Below, piece by piece: positions 8,324 through 17,161 of a stretch of DNA of 64,000 nt. The notes below the pieces were generated by a model that was not told the DNA's origin, did no database searches, and saw only the letters and a program-made list of their open reading frames with translations. Numbering within the stretch: position 1 is the first letter of the stretch; every line of letters begins with the position of its first letter. This DNA is from Fibrisoma montanum (GTDB lineage Bacteria > Bacteroidota > Bacteroidia > Cytophagales > Spirosomataceae): the NCBI RefSeq assembly GCF_003583365.1, contig NZ_QXED01000008.1:62001-126000 (forward strand), given 5' to 3'. The translations under genes and the position numbers were made by a program.

Positions 8324-9667
8324 ATGCAAAAAACATACTGGAATCAGCTCGTTATAGCTGGAATGCTGGTTGGTTACCTGAGTGCCTGTACGGGAGTAGG
8401 ACCGACCACAAACCTGTTTCGTTCGTCGTCACCCCACGAGCAATACGCCCAATCGCTGAAGGAAGCCAAACTGGACAAGACCGCCCTGGGTATTGACTGG
8501 TTACAGGCGGGCGAAAAAGCGCTCCGCGACTCACTAAAAATTTCTATACCCTACCGGGAAAGCGGCTACTTTTCGGCCAGTAAACCATTTGCAGTTGGTT
8601 ACCGAATCGACGGCACGCGCGGGGATCGGTTCATCGTGCAGGTAGAAACGCAGGGGCAGCGGGATGCGAAAGTGTTTATCGACGTCTTTGAACTAGGGGG
8701 CCGGACACCCGACCGGCTGGCTTCATCGAAAGCCGACACCAATAACCTGGTTTGGGAAGTTCACCGGGCGCAGACGCATCTGATTCGCGTTCAGCCGGAG
8801 TTGTTGCGCAGCGGCCGCTATACCATCTCGATTACCCGCGAACCGGCCCTGAGTTTTCCGGTGCAAGGGCTGGACAGCCGACGTATCAGCAGTTATTTCG
8901 GCGCTCCCCGCGACGGTGGCCGTCGGCGGCACGAAGGTATCGATATCTTTGCCCCGCGTGGTACGCCCGTGGTAGCTTCTGCCAATGGCGTCGTAACGGG
9001 CGTTGGCACCAACAACCTCGGGGGTAATGTCGTTTTTCTGTCCGACAATGACCGCAACCTGCGGCTCTACTACGCGCACCTCGACCGCTTTAACGTAACC
9101 GATGGGCAACGCGTCCGTATTGGAGACACGCTCGGGTTTGTCGGCAATACAGGCAACGCCCGTACTACGGCCCCTCATCTGCACTTTGGCATTTATCAGT
9201 TTAGCGAGGGTGCCATTGATCCGCTGCCTTTTGTGAGGTTAGGTCGGGGGCCGGCCAAACAATCGCTGCTGGCGGCTTCGCGACTCGGCGATTCGATGCG
9301 CATTTCAGCAACCCGCTCGCCGGTGCGGTCGTCGCCCGGGAGCGAAGCCCCGATCCTGCGTGATCTGCCGCGCACCTCCGCCTTTACCGTTCTGGGCGGA
9401 ACAGCCACCTGGCTTCGGGTCGAACTACCCGACGGCCTGACCGGCTATGTAAACAGCAACACGGCCGAACTGACCGCTCGTCCTCTTCGCCGGCTTACGC
9501 TTTCGTCGGTAAGTAATCTGCTGGATGCGGCCGATCCGATGGCCGGGGTGATTGATACGCTGCCCAATGGTACTACGCTGGAGGTACTCGCTACGTACAG
9601 CCAATATCTGCTGGTTCGGAGCGAGGAAGGGCTGGCTGGCTGGATTGTGAAGACAATTGACCCCTAA
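8324..9667 (+). CDS. M23-family peptidoglycan endopeptidase lipoprotein with SH3 repeats
   Basis: I start this at 8324 because the resulting 447-residue protein opens with a lipoprotein signal ending LSAC (Cys22); 23 upstream in-frame codons look untranslated. A beta-rich region of about 170 residues is followed by a LytM/M23 zinc peptidase. Its metal and catalytic residues are visible as RRHEGIDIFAPRGTPV (HxxxD) and TAPHLHFGIY (HxH). Two bacterial SH3-like segments follow (TRSPVRSSPGSEAPIL and LLDAADPMAGVIDTLPNG), suited to binding cell-wall peptides. Probably outer-membrane anchored and active on peptidoglycan cross-links. Monocistronic. Confidence 0.93.
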   Translation: MQKTYWNQLVIAGMLVGYLSACTGVGPTTNLFRSSSPHEQYAQSLKEAKLDKTALGIDWLQAGEKALRDSLKISIPYRESGYFSASKPFAVGYRIDGTRGDRFIVQVETQGQRDAKVFIDVFELGGRTPDRLASSKADTNNLVWEVHRAQTHLIRVQPELLRSGRYTISITREPALSFPVQGLDSRRISSYFGAPRDGGRRRHEGIDIFAPRGTPVVASANGVVTGVGTNNLGGNVVFLSDNDRNLRLYYAHLDRFNVTDGQRVRIGDTLGFVGNTGNARTTAPHLHFGIYQFSEGAIDPLPFVRLGRGPAKQSLLAASRLGDSMRISATRSPVRSSPGSEAPILRDLPRTSAFTVLGGTATWLRVELPDGLTGYVNSNTAELTARPLRRLTLSSVSNLLDAADPMAGVIDTLPNGTTLEVLATYSQYLLVRSEEGLAGWIVKTIDP

Positions 9668-9677
9668 GGGCAGGTTA

Positions 9678-9953
9678 TCAGAAAGTGCGCCGGGCGACTC
9701 CGGTAGGGGTGCTGGGCCGGGCGCTCCACGACGAATCGACAGCGGTCTGCACGGTATCGCAATCCTGAAGGCGATTTTCCAGTTGCTTGATCTGGCTGCT
9801 TTGCTCGTGCAGGTTACGCCGAAGATCCTGAGTTTCGTCGAGCAGGCGCTGGTGCCGGTTATGCGCTACCCACAGCAAAGCCGCTATCCCGGCCAGCAGT
9901 ACCACAACTGCCGCCAGCAACGTCCGAACTATACCCTGGTTTTCTGTAGCCAT
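9678..9953 (-). CDS. Small membrane-anchored coiled-coil protein, unknown function
   Basis: I start at 9953 (MATENQG); the longer frame adds 14 residues of low-quality Cys/Phe-rich sequence. The 91-residue product has one N-terminal membrane helix (LLAAVVVLLAGIAALLWVA), then a short amphipathic coiled-coil (DETQDLRRNLHEQSSQIKQL) and a polar tail. The topology suggests an inner-membrane anchored cytoplasmic or periplasmic helix. I recognise no family. It ends 10 bp from the stop of the convergent M23 gene. Confidence 0.6.
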   Translation of the reverse strand: MATENQGIVRTLLAAVVVLLAGIAALLWVAHNRHQRLLDETQDLRRNLHEQSSQIKQLENRLQDCDTVQTAVDSSWSARPSTPTGVARRTF

Positions 9954-10053
9954 ATACCCTTTTACCTTCACAAAGAAACAAAAACAGCCAACCAAAAGAA
10001 ACGCCTACGACTCGGCTGAATCGTAGGCGTCCGCATGTAGGTCCATTCAAAGC

Positions 10054-10626
10054 TTAGCGAGCGGCACCGTAGTCCTGCCCGGCGCTTTCCGGGAAGTTTT
10101 TCATGATGCTTGTTACCGTTTCGCGGAAGGCCTGATCACGGTCACGCTCACGCTTCCGTGAGTTCAGCTGGCCGGTAGCCCAGCCCTGCCAGACGATATC
10201 GTTCGTGCGGGCATCAACTACGTTAACAACCACGCGGTTCTCTTCATACTGACGAGAATATACGTTGTTGTTCCAGCCACCACCGTACCACCACGAATAC
10301 GGACCAAACGCGTTGTTGGACTGAATTTGCTGACGATCCTTCGAATCGGCGAAGAAACGCACAACCAGATCAGCTTCACCCTGTTCAACAGGCTTATAAC
10401 CCCGGGCTTTCAGGGACTGATCCAGAGCTTCGGCAATCCGGCGCTGGTTCAGGTTACCGCCCACGATGGGGTCAGCATTACGTTGACGGTCGGCTTCAAT
10501 ACGGTAGGTCGAAAACTGGCGAACATTAACTTTCGGATCGTAATCGTACTTAACCGTTATGGCCGGCGCACAGGAAGCCAGCGTACCGGCTACCATCAGA
10601 CTTGCAATTATGCTTTTAATTGTCAT
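10054..10626 (-). CDS. DUF4136 domain lipoprotein
   Basis: A 190-residue lipoprotein; the lipobox LASC places the lipidated Cys at 19. The mature protein begins with VKYDYDPKVNVRQFSTYRIE, and later has RIAEALDQSLKARGYKPVEQGEADLVVRF (quoted in parts: RIAEALDQSLKARGYK and EADLVVRFF), VVVNVVDARTNDIVWQGWA and a C-terminal helix ending IMKNFP. These are the DUF4136 landmarks. The family is of unknown function and found in the envelope. A Trp/Asn/Gly-rich insert (FGPYSWWYGGGWNNN) sits in the middle. Single gene. Confidence 0.9.
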   Translation of the reverse strand: MTIKSIIASLMVAGTLASCAPAITVKYDYDPKVNVRQFSTYRIEADRQRNADPIVGGNLNQRRIAEALDQSLKARGYKPVEQGEADLVVRFFADSKDRQQIQSNNAFGPYSWWYGGGWNNNVYSRQYEENRVVVNVVDARTNDIVWQGWATGQLNSRKRERDRDQAFRETVTSIMKNFPESAGQDYGAAR

Positions 10627-10790
10627 AGTAGTTGTATCGTTAGTTGGTTGTCTAACCGACTATTTAACGTCAGAGATTTGCTCAATCGTATAGTACAGTT
10701 AAATAACTAAAAATGCAAAGATTAAGTTCGGTTTTATTAACGGCTTATTGACCCCCTACTTATGAATAACTTACTAATAGTCAACGGCTT

Positions 10791-10830
10791 AAAAAGCAAC
10801 AACCCCAACGATGAACACCGTCGGGGTTGT
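10791..10830 (-). terminator. Terminator of atpA-atpG
   Basis: Arms 10799-10810 and 10819-10830 pair over 12 bp with one mismatch. On the minus strand the hairpin is followed by TTGCTTTTTAAG. It lies 48 bp beyond the atpG stop. Confidence 0.8.
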
Positions 10831-10877
10831 CTGGAATTGGTCAATAAGGAAGCGTATCTGACAGAGAGCTGATTAAC

Positions 10878-11762
10878 TCACTCAGCTGCAAGCGCTTCGG
10901 CACCACCCACAATTTCAAGGATTTCCTTCGTGATGGCCGCCTGACGTGTCCGGTTATACACCAGTTTAAGTTCTTTCAGCAGTTCCCCGGCGTTTTCGGT
11001 AGCTTTATCCATAGCGGTCATCTGAGCACCATAGAAGGAAGCATTCGACTCCAGCGTTGCCTTGAACAATTGAATCTTCAGCGTTTTCGGGATCAGTTCG
11101 GTAATGATTTCATCTTCCGATGGCTCGAACAGGTAATTAACGGCCGATGTAGCGCCGGCGGGTGCTTCAGCCGCCACAATAGGCAGCATCTGCTCCGTAC
11201 GGATGATCTGTGTAGCTACGTTCTTAAACTCGTTGAAAACGATGTCCACCACATCGTACCGGCCCGATGCGAAACCGTCCATGGCTTCTTCGGCGGCCCG
11301 TCGTACCGTTGCAAAATTCAACGATCCGAAGACATTCACGTGTTTGGTATTGACCCGGAAACCGCGCCGGACAAACGCTTCGGCACCTTTCTTACCAAGG
11401 GCCATAATTTCCACGTTGCCAGCCCGGGCCTGAGCCGCGTAGCGGTCGTTGATCAGGCTTATGGCCGCTTTGATCGCATTGGTATTGAAGGCTCCGCACA
11501 ACCCCCGGTCGGCCGTAACGACAATCAGCAAAACCCGCTCAATTGGCCGTGCCTGCTTATACGGACTATCGGCAGCCAGTTCAGCCCCGGCCGATACGGT
11601 GCTCAGCATCTGGCTCAGCTTCTGCGCATACGGCCGCATCTGCGTAATACCGTCCTGCGCCCGACGCAGCTTGGCAGCCGCCACCATCTTCATGGCTTTG
11701 GTGATCTGCTGCGTCGAGTTAATGGAGGCAATACGACTGCGTACTTCTTTTAAACTTGCCAT
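10878..11762 (-). CDS. atpG: F1F0 ATP synthase subunit gamma
   Basis: A 294-residue central rotor shaft of F1. The N-terminal helix MASLKEVRSRIASINSTQQITKAMKMVAAAKLRRAQ (in parts: EVRSRIASINSTQQITKAM, VAAAKLRRAQ) and the C-terminal helix VYNRTRQAAITKEILEIVGG are the two coiled-coil strands that turn inside the alpha3beta3 ring. The Rossmann-like middle contains VVTADRGLCGAFN, the family signature. It is second in a two-gene unit after atpA, separated by 89 bp that hold a strong hairpin. Neither beta, epsilon, delta nor F0 genes lie in the window. Confidence 0.97.
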   Translation of the reverse strand: MASLKEVRSRIASINSTQQITKAMKMVAAAKLRRAQDGITQMRPYAQKLSQMLSTVSAGAELAADSPYKQARPIERVLLIVVTADRGLCGAFNTNAIKAAISLINDRYAAQARAGNVEIMALGKKGAEAFVRRGFRVNTKHVNVFGSLNFATVRRAAEEAMDGFASGRYDVVDIVFNEFKNVATQIIRTEQMLPIVAAEAPAGATSAVNYLFEPSEDEIITELIPKTLKIQLFKATLESNASFYGAQMTAMDKATENAGELLKELKLVYNRTRQAAITKEILEIVGGAEALAAE

Positions 11763-11786
11763 TTTTCAGTGAGTTTGCGGTATTCA

Positions 11787-11839
11787 GTTTTTGGCTTACA
11801 GCCTCGCTGCTGTTACCGCGGACACGGTAAGCCAAAAAC
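11787..11839 (-). other. Intercistronic hairpin between atpA and atpG
   Basis: Arms 11787-11799 and 11827-11839 are perfectly complementary over 13 bp, with a 27-base GC-rich loop. The hairpin starts 13 bp after the atpA stop and ends 25 bp before the atpG start. It could attenuate transcription or stabilise the 3' end of atpA mRNA. Confidence 0.6.
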
Positions 11840-11851
11840 CGACAAACACAT

Positions 11852-13429
11852 TTATGCGTAGCTTGCCGAGAGATCAGCCGCTACTTTTTTCAACGTCGCG
11901 GTGGCCTCATCGTCGAGTTTACCGGCGCGAAGCGTCGCCAGGACGTTCGGGTGCTGGGCACTCAGAACTGCCGCAAACTGGCCTTCAAATTCCTTTACCC
12001 GGTTTACCGGTACTTTATCGAGCAAACCGTTTGTTGATGCGTAGATGATCGCTACCTGCTGTTCAACCGGCACCGGCGAATACTGAGGCTGCTTCAGCAT
12101 TTCCTGGTTCCGGCGTCCCCGTTCGATCGTCAGTTTTGTAGACGCATCGAGGTCCGAACCAAACTTGGAGAAGGCTTCCAGCTCACGGAACTGGGCCTGA
12201 TCAAGTTTGAGGGTACCAGCCACTTTCTTCATCGATTTGATCTGCGCGTTACCACCCACCCGCGATACCGAGATACCTACGTTGATGGCCGGACGAATAC
12301 CCGAGTTAAACAGGTTCGACTCCAGGAAGATCTGACCGTCGGTGATCGAGATTACGTTCGTCGGGATGTAAGCGGATACGTCACCAGCCTGTGTTTCGAT
12401 GATCGGCAGGGCCGTCAGTGAGCCGCCACCTTTCACCTTGCCCTCCAGGGCAGGTGGCAGGTCATTCATCTGGCGGGCAATATCGTCGTTGGCCGTGATT
12501 TTAGCAGCCCGTTCCAGCAGGCGGCTGTGCAGATAGAATACGTCGCCCGGATAAGCCTCGCGGCCAGGGGGACGACGCAGCAGCAGGGATACTTCGCGGT
12601 AGGATACGGCCTGCTTCGACAAGTCATCGTAGATTACGAGCGCAGGACGGCCCGTATCGCGGAAATATTCACCAATGGCGGCCCCGGTAAACGGCGCGTA
12701 GAACTGCATCGGCGACGGGTCAGAGGCACCAGCCGCCACGATAACGGTGTAGTTCATGGCACCGGCCTTGCGCAGTGTAGCTTCCACCTGCTTGATGGTC
12801 GAAGCCTTCTGTCCGCACGCTACGTAGATACAGTAAACGGGCTCGCCTTTATCAAAAAATTCTTTCTGGTTGATAATCGTATCGATGGCCACGGCAGTTT
12901 TACCCGTCTGGCGGTCACCAATGATCAGTTCGCGCTGCCCCCGACCGATGGGAATCATGGCATCGATTGCTTTGATACCGGTCTGCAGCGGCTCATTAAC
13001 CGGCTGACGGAAAATTACGCCCGGTGCCTTCCGTTCGAGCGGCATCTCAAAAAGCTCGCCCTGAATCGGGCCCATGCCATCGACTGGCTCACCCAGCGTA
13101 TTAACAACGCGCCCCAGGATACCTTCGCCCACGCGGACGTATGCAATCTGGTTGGTGCGTTTCACCGTATCGCCTTCTTTGACTTCAGAATAGTCGCCCA
13201 GCAACACGGCTCCCACGTTATCTTCTTCCAGGTTCAGAGCAAGGCCCTGCAATCCGTTTGAAAAAGCCAACAGTTCACCGGCCTGCACTTTCGACAAGCC
13301 GTAGATACGCGCTACGCCGTCGCCGATTTGCAGCACCGTACCGACTTCTTCGAGTTCGGCTTCAGTTTGGGCCCCGGCCAGTTGAGCGCGGAGAATAGCC
13401 GATACCTCGTCGGGTCTTACGGATGTCAT
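11852..13429 (-). CDS. atpA: F1F0 ATP synthase subunit alpha
   Basis: A 525-residue non-catalytic nucleotide-binding subunit of F1. The N-terminus is [13 protein letters not shown], followed by the beta-barrel ([17 protein letters not shown]). The P-loop GDRQTGKTA is at 171-179, and [30 protein letters not shown] (in parts: [27 protein letters not shown]) carries the arginine finger region. The C-terminal helical domain is complete. Unusually, the gene immediately upstream is not atpH: 391 bp without a gene separate it from a divergent FKBP gene, and the promoter lies in that gap. Confidence 0.98.
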   Translation of the reverse strand: MTSVRPDEVSAILRAQLAGAQTEAELEEVGTVLQIGDGVARIYGLSKVQAGELLAFSNGLQGLALNLEEDNVGAVLLGDYSEVKEGDTVKRTNQIAYVRVGEGILGRVVNTLGEPVDGMGPIQGELFEMPLERKAPGVIFRQPVNEPLQTGIKAIDAMIPIGRGQRELIIGDRQTGKTAVAIDTIINQKEFFDKGEPVYCIYVACGQKASTIKQVEATLRKAGAMNYTVIVAAGASDPSPMQFYAPFTGAAIGEYFRDTGRPALVIYDDLSKQAVSYREVSLLLRRPPGREAYPGDVFYLHSRLLERAAKITANDDIARQMNDLPPALEGKVKGGGSLTALPIIETQAGDVSAYIPTNVISITDGQIFLESNLFNSGIRPAINVGISVSRVGGNAQIKSMKKVAGTLKLDQAQFRELEAFSKFGSDLDASTKLTIERGRRNQEMLKQPQYSPVPVEQQVAIIYASTNGLLDKVPVNRVKEFEGQFAAVLSAQHPNVLATLRAGKLDDEATATLKKVAADLSASYA

Positions 13430-13820
13430 ATGAATAGGATTAATGCTTTAGTTAAGTAATTAGAATTCGGCCGCAAAGATACGAGTAAAGTTTGATAAAA
13501 ACACGTTGATCCCTTAAAGTATCGGCTGAACGTTAGACTTTTCCAATATGGCAAAACCCTGGCTTTAAACCGTTGAATGCGTGCAGAAACCGTTTGTACG
13601 AATTCGTCATATTTTGACCTGGGCAGATTGGCCTTGCCCATTCTTTTTTGCTACATTTACCAGGTACGTGTTCATAGCTGCTCAGCGGATCGGTTGACCA
13701 CAAAGGATACGAATCACGGATGAAATTTTACAGAAAATAGATTTTACCAAACTTTTCCTCTATTCTTTCACGTTTTAACAACAAGGAGTTCTACATTCAT
13801 ACAACCTGTTATTGTTTCGC
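13430..13820. other. 391-bp intergenic region between atpA and the FKBP gene
   Basis: It holds the divergent promoters, including the atpA -7 box. A 71-codon minus-strand frame (13426-13641) ends in an ATGA overlap with atpA, but its composition is not protein-like and the promoter lies inside it, so I leave it out. On the plus strand TACATTTA (about 13651) is a near match to a -7 box for the FKBP gene. Confidence 0.5.
13474..13481 (-). promoter_or_regulatory. -7 box of the atpA promoter
   Basis: On the minus strand the sequence reads TATCTTTG, an exact TAnnTTTG match, 45 bp before the atpA ATG. A -33 TTG at the usual spacing is not obvious. Confidence 0.6.
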
Positions 13821-14606
13821 ATGAAGTTCAACCAGTGGATGTTGGCCGGTATGGTATCGGCCGTTTTTATCGGTGGCTCAGCAGCTGCACAAACTAAACC
13901 AGCTGCCAAAAAGCCAGCTACAACAAAACCCTCTTCAACGGCAAAACCAACCGCTACCACTCGGACAGCAACCGGTGCAACGCTGGCCTCGTCGCAGGAT
14001 TCGCTCAGCTACAGCATCGGTCTTTATATGGCGCAGAATTTGCAGCAGCAAGGCATATCGGATCTGAACAACGCTGCGCTGGTGCGTGGCATTGAGGATG
14101 CCCTGAAAGGCGGCAAAACCCAACTGTCGCAGGAACAGGCCGGTCAGGTGCTGAATGCCTACGCTCAGAAGCAGTCGACCCAGCGGATGGCTGAAACCCA
14201 GAAGCTTTCAGCTGAAAACAAAAAGATCGGCGATGCATTCCTGGCCGAAAACAAAGCCAAGCCGGGCGTTCAGACTACGGCCAGTGGTTTGCAGTACCTG
14301 GTTGAAAAAGAAGGTACCGGGGCTAAACCAACGGCTTCAGATCGGGTTAAGGTACATTACACCGGTCGGCTGATCGACGGCAAGGTGTTCGATAGTTCGG
14401 TCGAGCGCGGACAGCCTGCTGAATTTGGCGTTGGTGAAGTAATTAAAGGGTGGACAGAAGTGCTTCAGCTGATGCCGGTGGGGTCTAAATGGAAGGTGTT
14501 TATTCCAGCCGAGCTGGCTTATGGCGATCGCGGAGCCGGCCCGGATATTAAACCGGGGTCAACCCTGGTATTTGATGTTGAACTACTCGACATTGTAAAG
14601 CAATAA
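13821..14606 (+). CDS. FKBP-type peptidyl-prolyl cis-trans isomerase, FklB/Mip-like, exported
   Basis: I start at the ATG at 13821; three upstream codons from a TTG add nothing. The 261-residue product has a signal peptide (FIGGSAAAQ) and a Lys/Pro/Thr/Ala-rich linker. An N-terminal helical dimerisation domain follows (SQDSLSYSIGLYMAQNLQQQG), as in Mip and FklB. The C-terminal FKBP domain (about 150-261) shows DRVKVHYTGRLIDGKVFDSS, GWTEVLQLMPVGSKW and LAYGDRGAGPDIKPGSTLVF. It catalyses prolyl isomerisation of periplasmic proteins and may act as a chaperone. It is followed 109 bp later by a periplasmic protease gene on the same strand. Confidence 0.93.
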   Translation: MKFNQWMLAGMVSAVFIGGSAAAQTKPAAKKPATTKPSSTAKPTATTRTATGATLASSQDSLSYSIGLYMAQNLQQQGISDLNNAALVRGIEDALKGGKTQLSQEQAGQVLNAYAQKQSTQRMAETQKLSAENKKIGDAFLAENKAKPGVQTTASGLQYLVEKEGTGAKPTASDRVKVHYTGRLIDGKVFDSSVERGQPAEFGVGEVIKGWTEVLQLMPVGSKWKVFIPAELAYGDRGAGPDIKPGSTLVFDVELLDIVKQ

Positions 14607-14715
14607 TTGCTAACTTACGTTTGCCGTCGCGGGCATAGCACCGAACTTGTTTTTAGTTAAAAATTCGTTCGGCGTGTGATCAGGCGGCCTCATTTTTATA
14701 AACCGCGTTACGTGC

Positions 14716-16800
14716 ATGAAGAAGTATCTCGTAACCTTAGTACCCGTGCTGATGCTGAGTTTTCAGCCGGATTCGCCGTCGAGCAGCGCTCCTTTGAAGC
14801 TGCTGCCCGGCCGGGAGGTGACCGCAACGACTGAGGACCTTAAGCCGTCGGTCTCACAAGAAAAGGTAGAGCAGTTGGTCGCCAAGTTGCTGACCACCTA
14901 CCACTACCGGAAGGTGAGGCTGAATGACTCATTGTCGTCGGTTGTCTGGGACAATTACCTTAAGGAGGTAGACAATAACAAAACGTACCTGCTGGCCAGC
15001 GATGTAGCCGCCTTCGAGAAATATCGCTACCAGATTGACGACGCCCTCGTAAACGGCGATTTATCAGCCGCTTACGAACTGTACAACGTATTCCGCAAGC
15101 GGTATCAGGAGCGTAGCGAGTTTGTGAAGGACCAGCTGAAAAAGCCGTTCGACTTCTCAGCCGACGAGACGTTCAACACCGACCGCGAGAAAGCCAGCTG
15201 GCCCAAAACCGTCGAAGAGCAAAACGATCTGTGGCGCAAGATTCTGAAGAATCAGGCCCTGGAACTGAAACTCGGCAACCGGAAGGACAGTGCCGTAGTA
15301 GCAACCATGACGGATCGGTATAAGAACCTCGATCGGGCAATCAGCCGGATTAAGAGTCCGGATGTATTCCAGATCTACATGAATTCGTTTGCTGAAGCGC
15401 TCGATCCACACACCAACTACCTGTCGCCAACCAGTGCCGACCGGTTCAACCAGGAGATGAGCCAGTCTCTGGAGGGCATTGGTGCCCTGCTGCGCGAGGA
15501 CGGTGATTACATTCGGATTACGGAGGTCTTACCCGGCGGTCCTGCTTTCAAAAGCAAACTTCTCAACAAAGACGATAAGATTGCGGGCGTAGCGCAGGGC
15601 GACAACGGTCAGATGGTCAACGTCATGAACTGGCAGGTCGATGAAGTTGTCAAACTCATCAAAGGGCCTAAAGGTACGGTTGTGCGGCTCCAGGTGATTT
15701 CGCCAAATGCGATCGCTGGTGCTCCGCCAAAAGAAATCCGGCTGGTTCGGGAGAAAATCAAACTTGAAGAGCAGCGGGCCAAGAAGGAAGTGATTGACAT
15801 CACCGACAATGGCAAGCCGTTCAAGATCGGGGTTATCAATATCCCGATGTTCTACCGCGACTTTGAAGGTGCTCGTAAACGCGAAGAAAACTTCAGCAGC
15901 ACGACCAGTGATGTGAAGAAGTTCGTTGAAGAACTGAAAGCCGAGAAAGTAGACGGTATCGTCATCGACCTCCGCGACAACGGCGGTGGTTCACTCACCG
16001 AAGCCATCAACCTGACGGGTCTGTTCATTCCGAAAGGGCCGGTTGTGCAGGTGCGCGAATCAACGGGCGAAACTGAGGTGTATACCGATCCGGACCCATC
16101 TGTTACGTACGATGGTCCGCTGGCCGTACTCGTTAACCGTTTCAGCGCGTCGGCGTCCGAGATTTTTGCTGCGGCCATTCAGGACTACAAGCGAGGCATC
16201 ATCGTCGGTGGGCAGACGTTCGGTAAGGGTACAGTACAGACCCTGATCGACCTGAACCAGTGGCTACCGAAAGAGCCGGAAAAAGCCGGTCAGGTAAAGA
16301 TGACCATTCAGAAGTTTTACCGGATCAACGGTAGCAGCACGCAGCACAAAGGTGTAACGCCTGACATTGAGCTGCCGTCGGGCTTCTCGGCTGAGGAGTA
16401 CGGCGAAAGCTCACAACCAAGTGCGCTGCCGTGGGACCAGATCAACTCCACCCGTTACGAAGCCAGCCGTGGCCTGGACGATAAAGTTCTTTCCCGTCTG
16501 CGCGACCGATTCGAACAACGGCTGAAGTCAGATCCGGAATTGAAACAACTGGCTCAGGATCTGTCTGATTTTAAAAAGGCGAAAGAGAACACGGTGGTAT
16601 CGCTGCAGGAAGCCAAGCGTCGGAAAGAGCGCGAAGAAGCGGAACGTAAGCGGGCGGCTGCCAGCAAGGTAAGCCAGATGTCGGCTCCGATTGATGAAAC
16701 CGGCACCCCATCGCCTAATGCGCCCAAGAAGAAAAAAGACCTGTATCTGAACGAAGCGGGTCGAATTCTGGCCGATTACATCATTGCGGTGAATAAGTAA
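14716..16800 (+). CDS. Carboxy-terminal processing protease, Prc/Tsp type (S41)
   Basis: A 694-residue periplasmic tail-specific protease. A signal peptide precedes the N-terminal helical domain (TEDLKPSVSQEKVEQLVAKL onward) found in long Prc proteins. The PDZ domain spans about 250-340 (SQSLEGIGALLREDGDYI, VLPGGPAFKS). The S41 core has GIVIDLRDNGGGSLTEAINL, the nucleophile Ser479 in NRFSASASEIF, Asp490, and general-base Lys504 in TFGKGTVQ; spacing agrees with E. coli Prc (430/441/455). The basic C-terminus (EAKRRKEREEAERKRAA) matches the DUF3340-type tail. It degrades or trims envelope proteins, including cell-wall enzymes in known cases. Confidence 0.95.
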   Translation: MKKYLVTLVPVLMLSFQPDSPSSSAPLKLLPGREVTATTEDLKPSVSQEKVEQLVAKLLTTYHYRKVRLNDSLSSVVWDNYLKEVDNNKTYLLASDVAAFEKYRYQIDDALVNGDLSAAYELYNVFRKRYQERSEFVKDQLKKPFDFSADETFNTDREKASWPKTVEEQNDLWRKILKNQALELKLGNRKDSAVVATMTDRYKNLDRAISRIKSPDVFQIYMNSFAEALDPHTNYLSPTSADRFNQEMSQSLEGIGALLREDGDYIRITEVLPGGPAFKSKLLNKDDKIAGVAQGDNGQMVNVMNWQVDEVVKLIKGPKGTVVRLQVISPNAIAGAPPKEIRLVREKIKLEEQRAKKEVIDITDNGKPFKIGVINIPMFYRDFEGARKREENFSSTTSDVKKFVEELKAEKVDGIVIDLRDNGGGSLTEAINLTGLFIPKGPVVQVRESTGETEVYTDPDPSVTYDGPLAVLVNRFSASASEIFAAAIQDYKRGIIVGGQTFGKGTVQTLIDLNQWLPKEPEKAGQVKMTIQKFYRINGSSTQHKGVTPDIELPSGFSAEEYGESSQPSALPWDQINSTRYEASRGLDDKVLSRLRDRFEQRLKSDPELKQLAQDLSDFKKAKENTVVSLQEAKRRKEREEAERKRAAASKVSQMSAPIDETGTPSPNAPKKKKDLYLNEAGRILADYIIAVNK

Positions 16801-16815
16801 TAAACGCAATAGCAC

Positions 16816-16860
16816 AACGAAAAACCCCGCGCGACAAACCGTTGCGCGGGGTTTTTCGTT
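16816..16860 (+). terminator. Terminator of the Prc-type protease gene
   Basis: A perfect 17-bp stem (16816-16832 with 16844-16860) closes an 11-base loop; the stem contains a GC core and ends GGGGTTTTTCG. A textbook intrinsic terminator. Confidence 0.92.
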
Positions 16861-16889
16861 GAAGGCTGTATAAGTCAACCGGCGTGATA

Positions 16890-17129
16890 ATGTGGTACTT
16901 TTTAATTAAGCAGAACACCCTCGAAACCACTCATTTTCAAAGCCTGCAGAAAAAAGCGGTTTTAACAGAAACCGAAGTATTCAGCGAGCCCTTCGACAAC
17001 TGGTACGTCTTCAGCGTACCTAAAGACGACTACACCGCCTTCATGGACTATCTCGACCGCGAAGGAATCGGCTATGACCTGACCGCCGATAAACCGACGC
17101 GTGATGAACTGCTGGACAGCATGCGATAA
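16890..17129 (+). CDS. Hypothetical small protein
   Basis: A 79-residue acidic soluble protein started at the ATG at 16890 (a GTG two codons earlier is possible). It has MWYFLIKQNTLETTHF, VFSEPFDNWYVFSVPKDDY and a C-terminal DKPTRDELLDSM. No signal peptide or membrane segment. I do not recognise a family. Its codon use fits its neighbours, and it is bracketed by a terminator and the convergent MATE gene, so I think it is real. Confidence 0.65.
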   Translation: MWYFLIKQNTLETTHFQSLQKKAVLTETEVFSEPFDNWYVFSVPKDDYTAFMDYLDREGIGYDLTADKPTRDELLDSMR

Positions 17130-17161
17130 GACGGTACGTTTTGCGCTTATGCAGCAAGGGA

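Noticed and set aside
12527-13261. 244-codon plus-strand frame opposite atpA
   Set aside because: Shadow of the highly conserved alpha subunit.
13426-13641. 71-codon frame ending in an ATGA overlap with atpA
   Set aside because: The overlap looks like translational coupling, but the composition is not protein-like, it does not resemble AtpH, and the atpA -7 box lies inside it.
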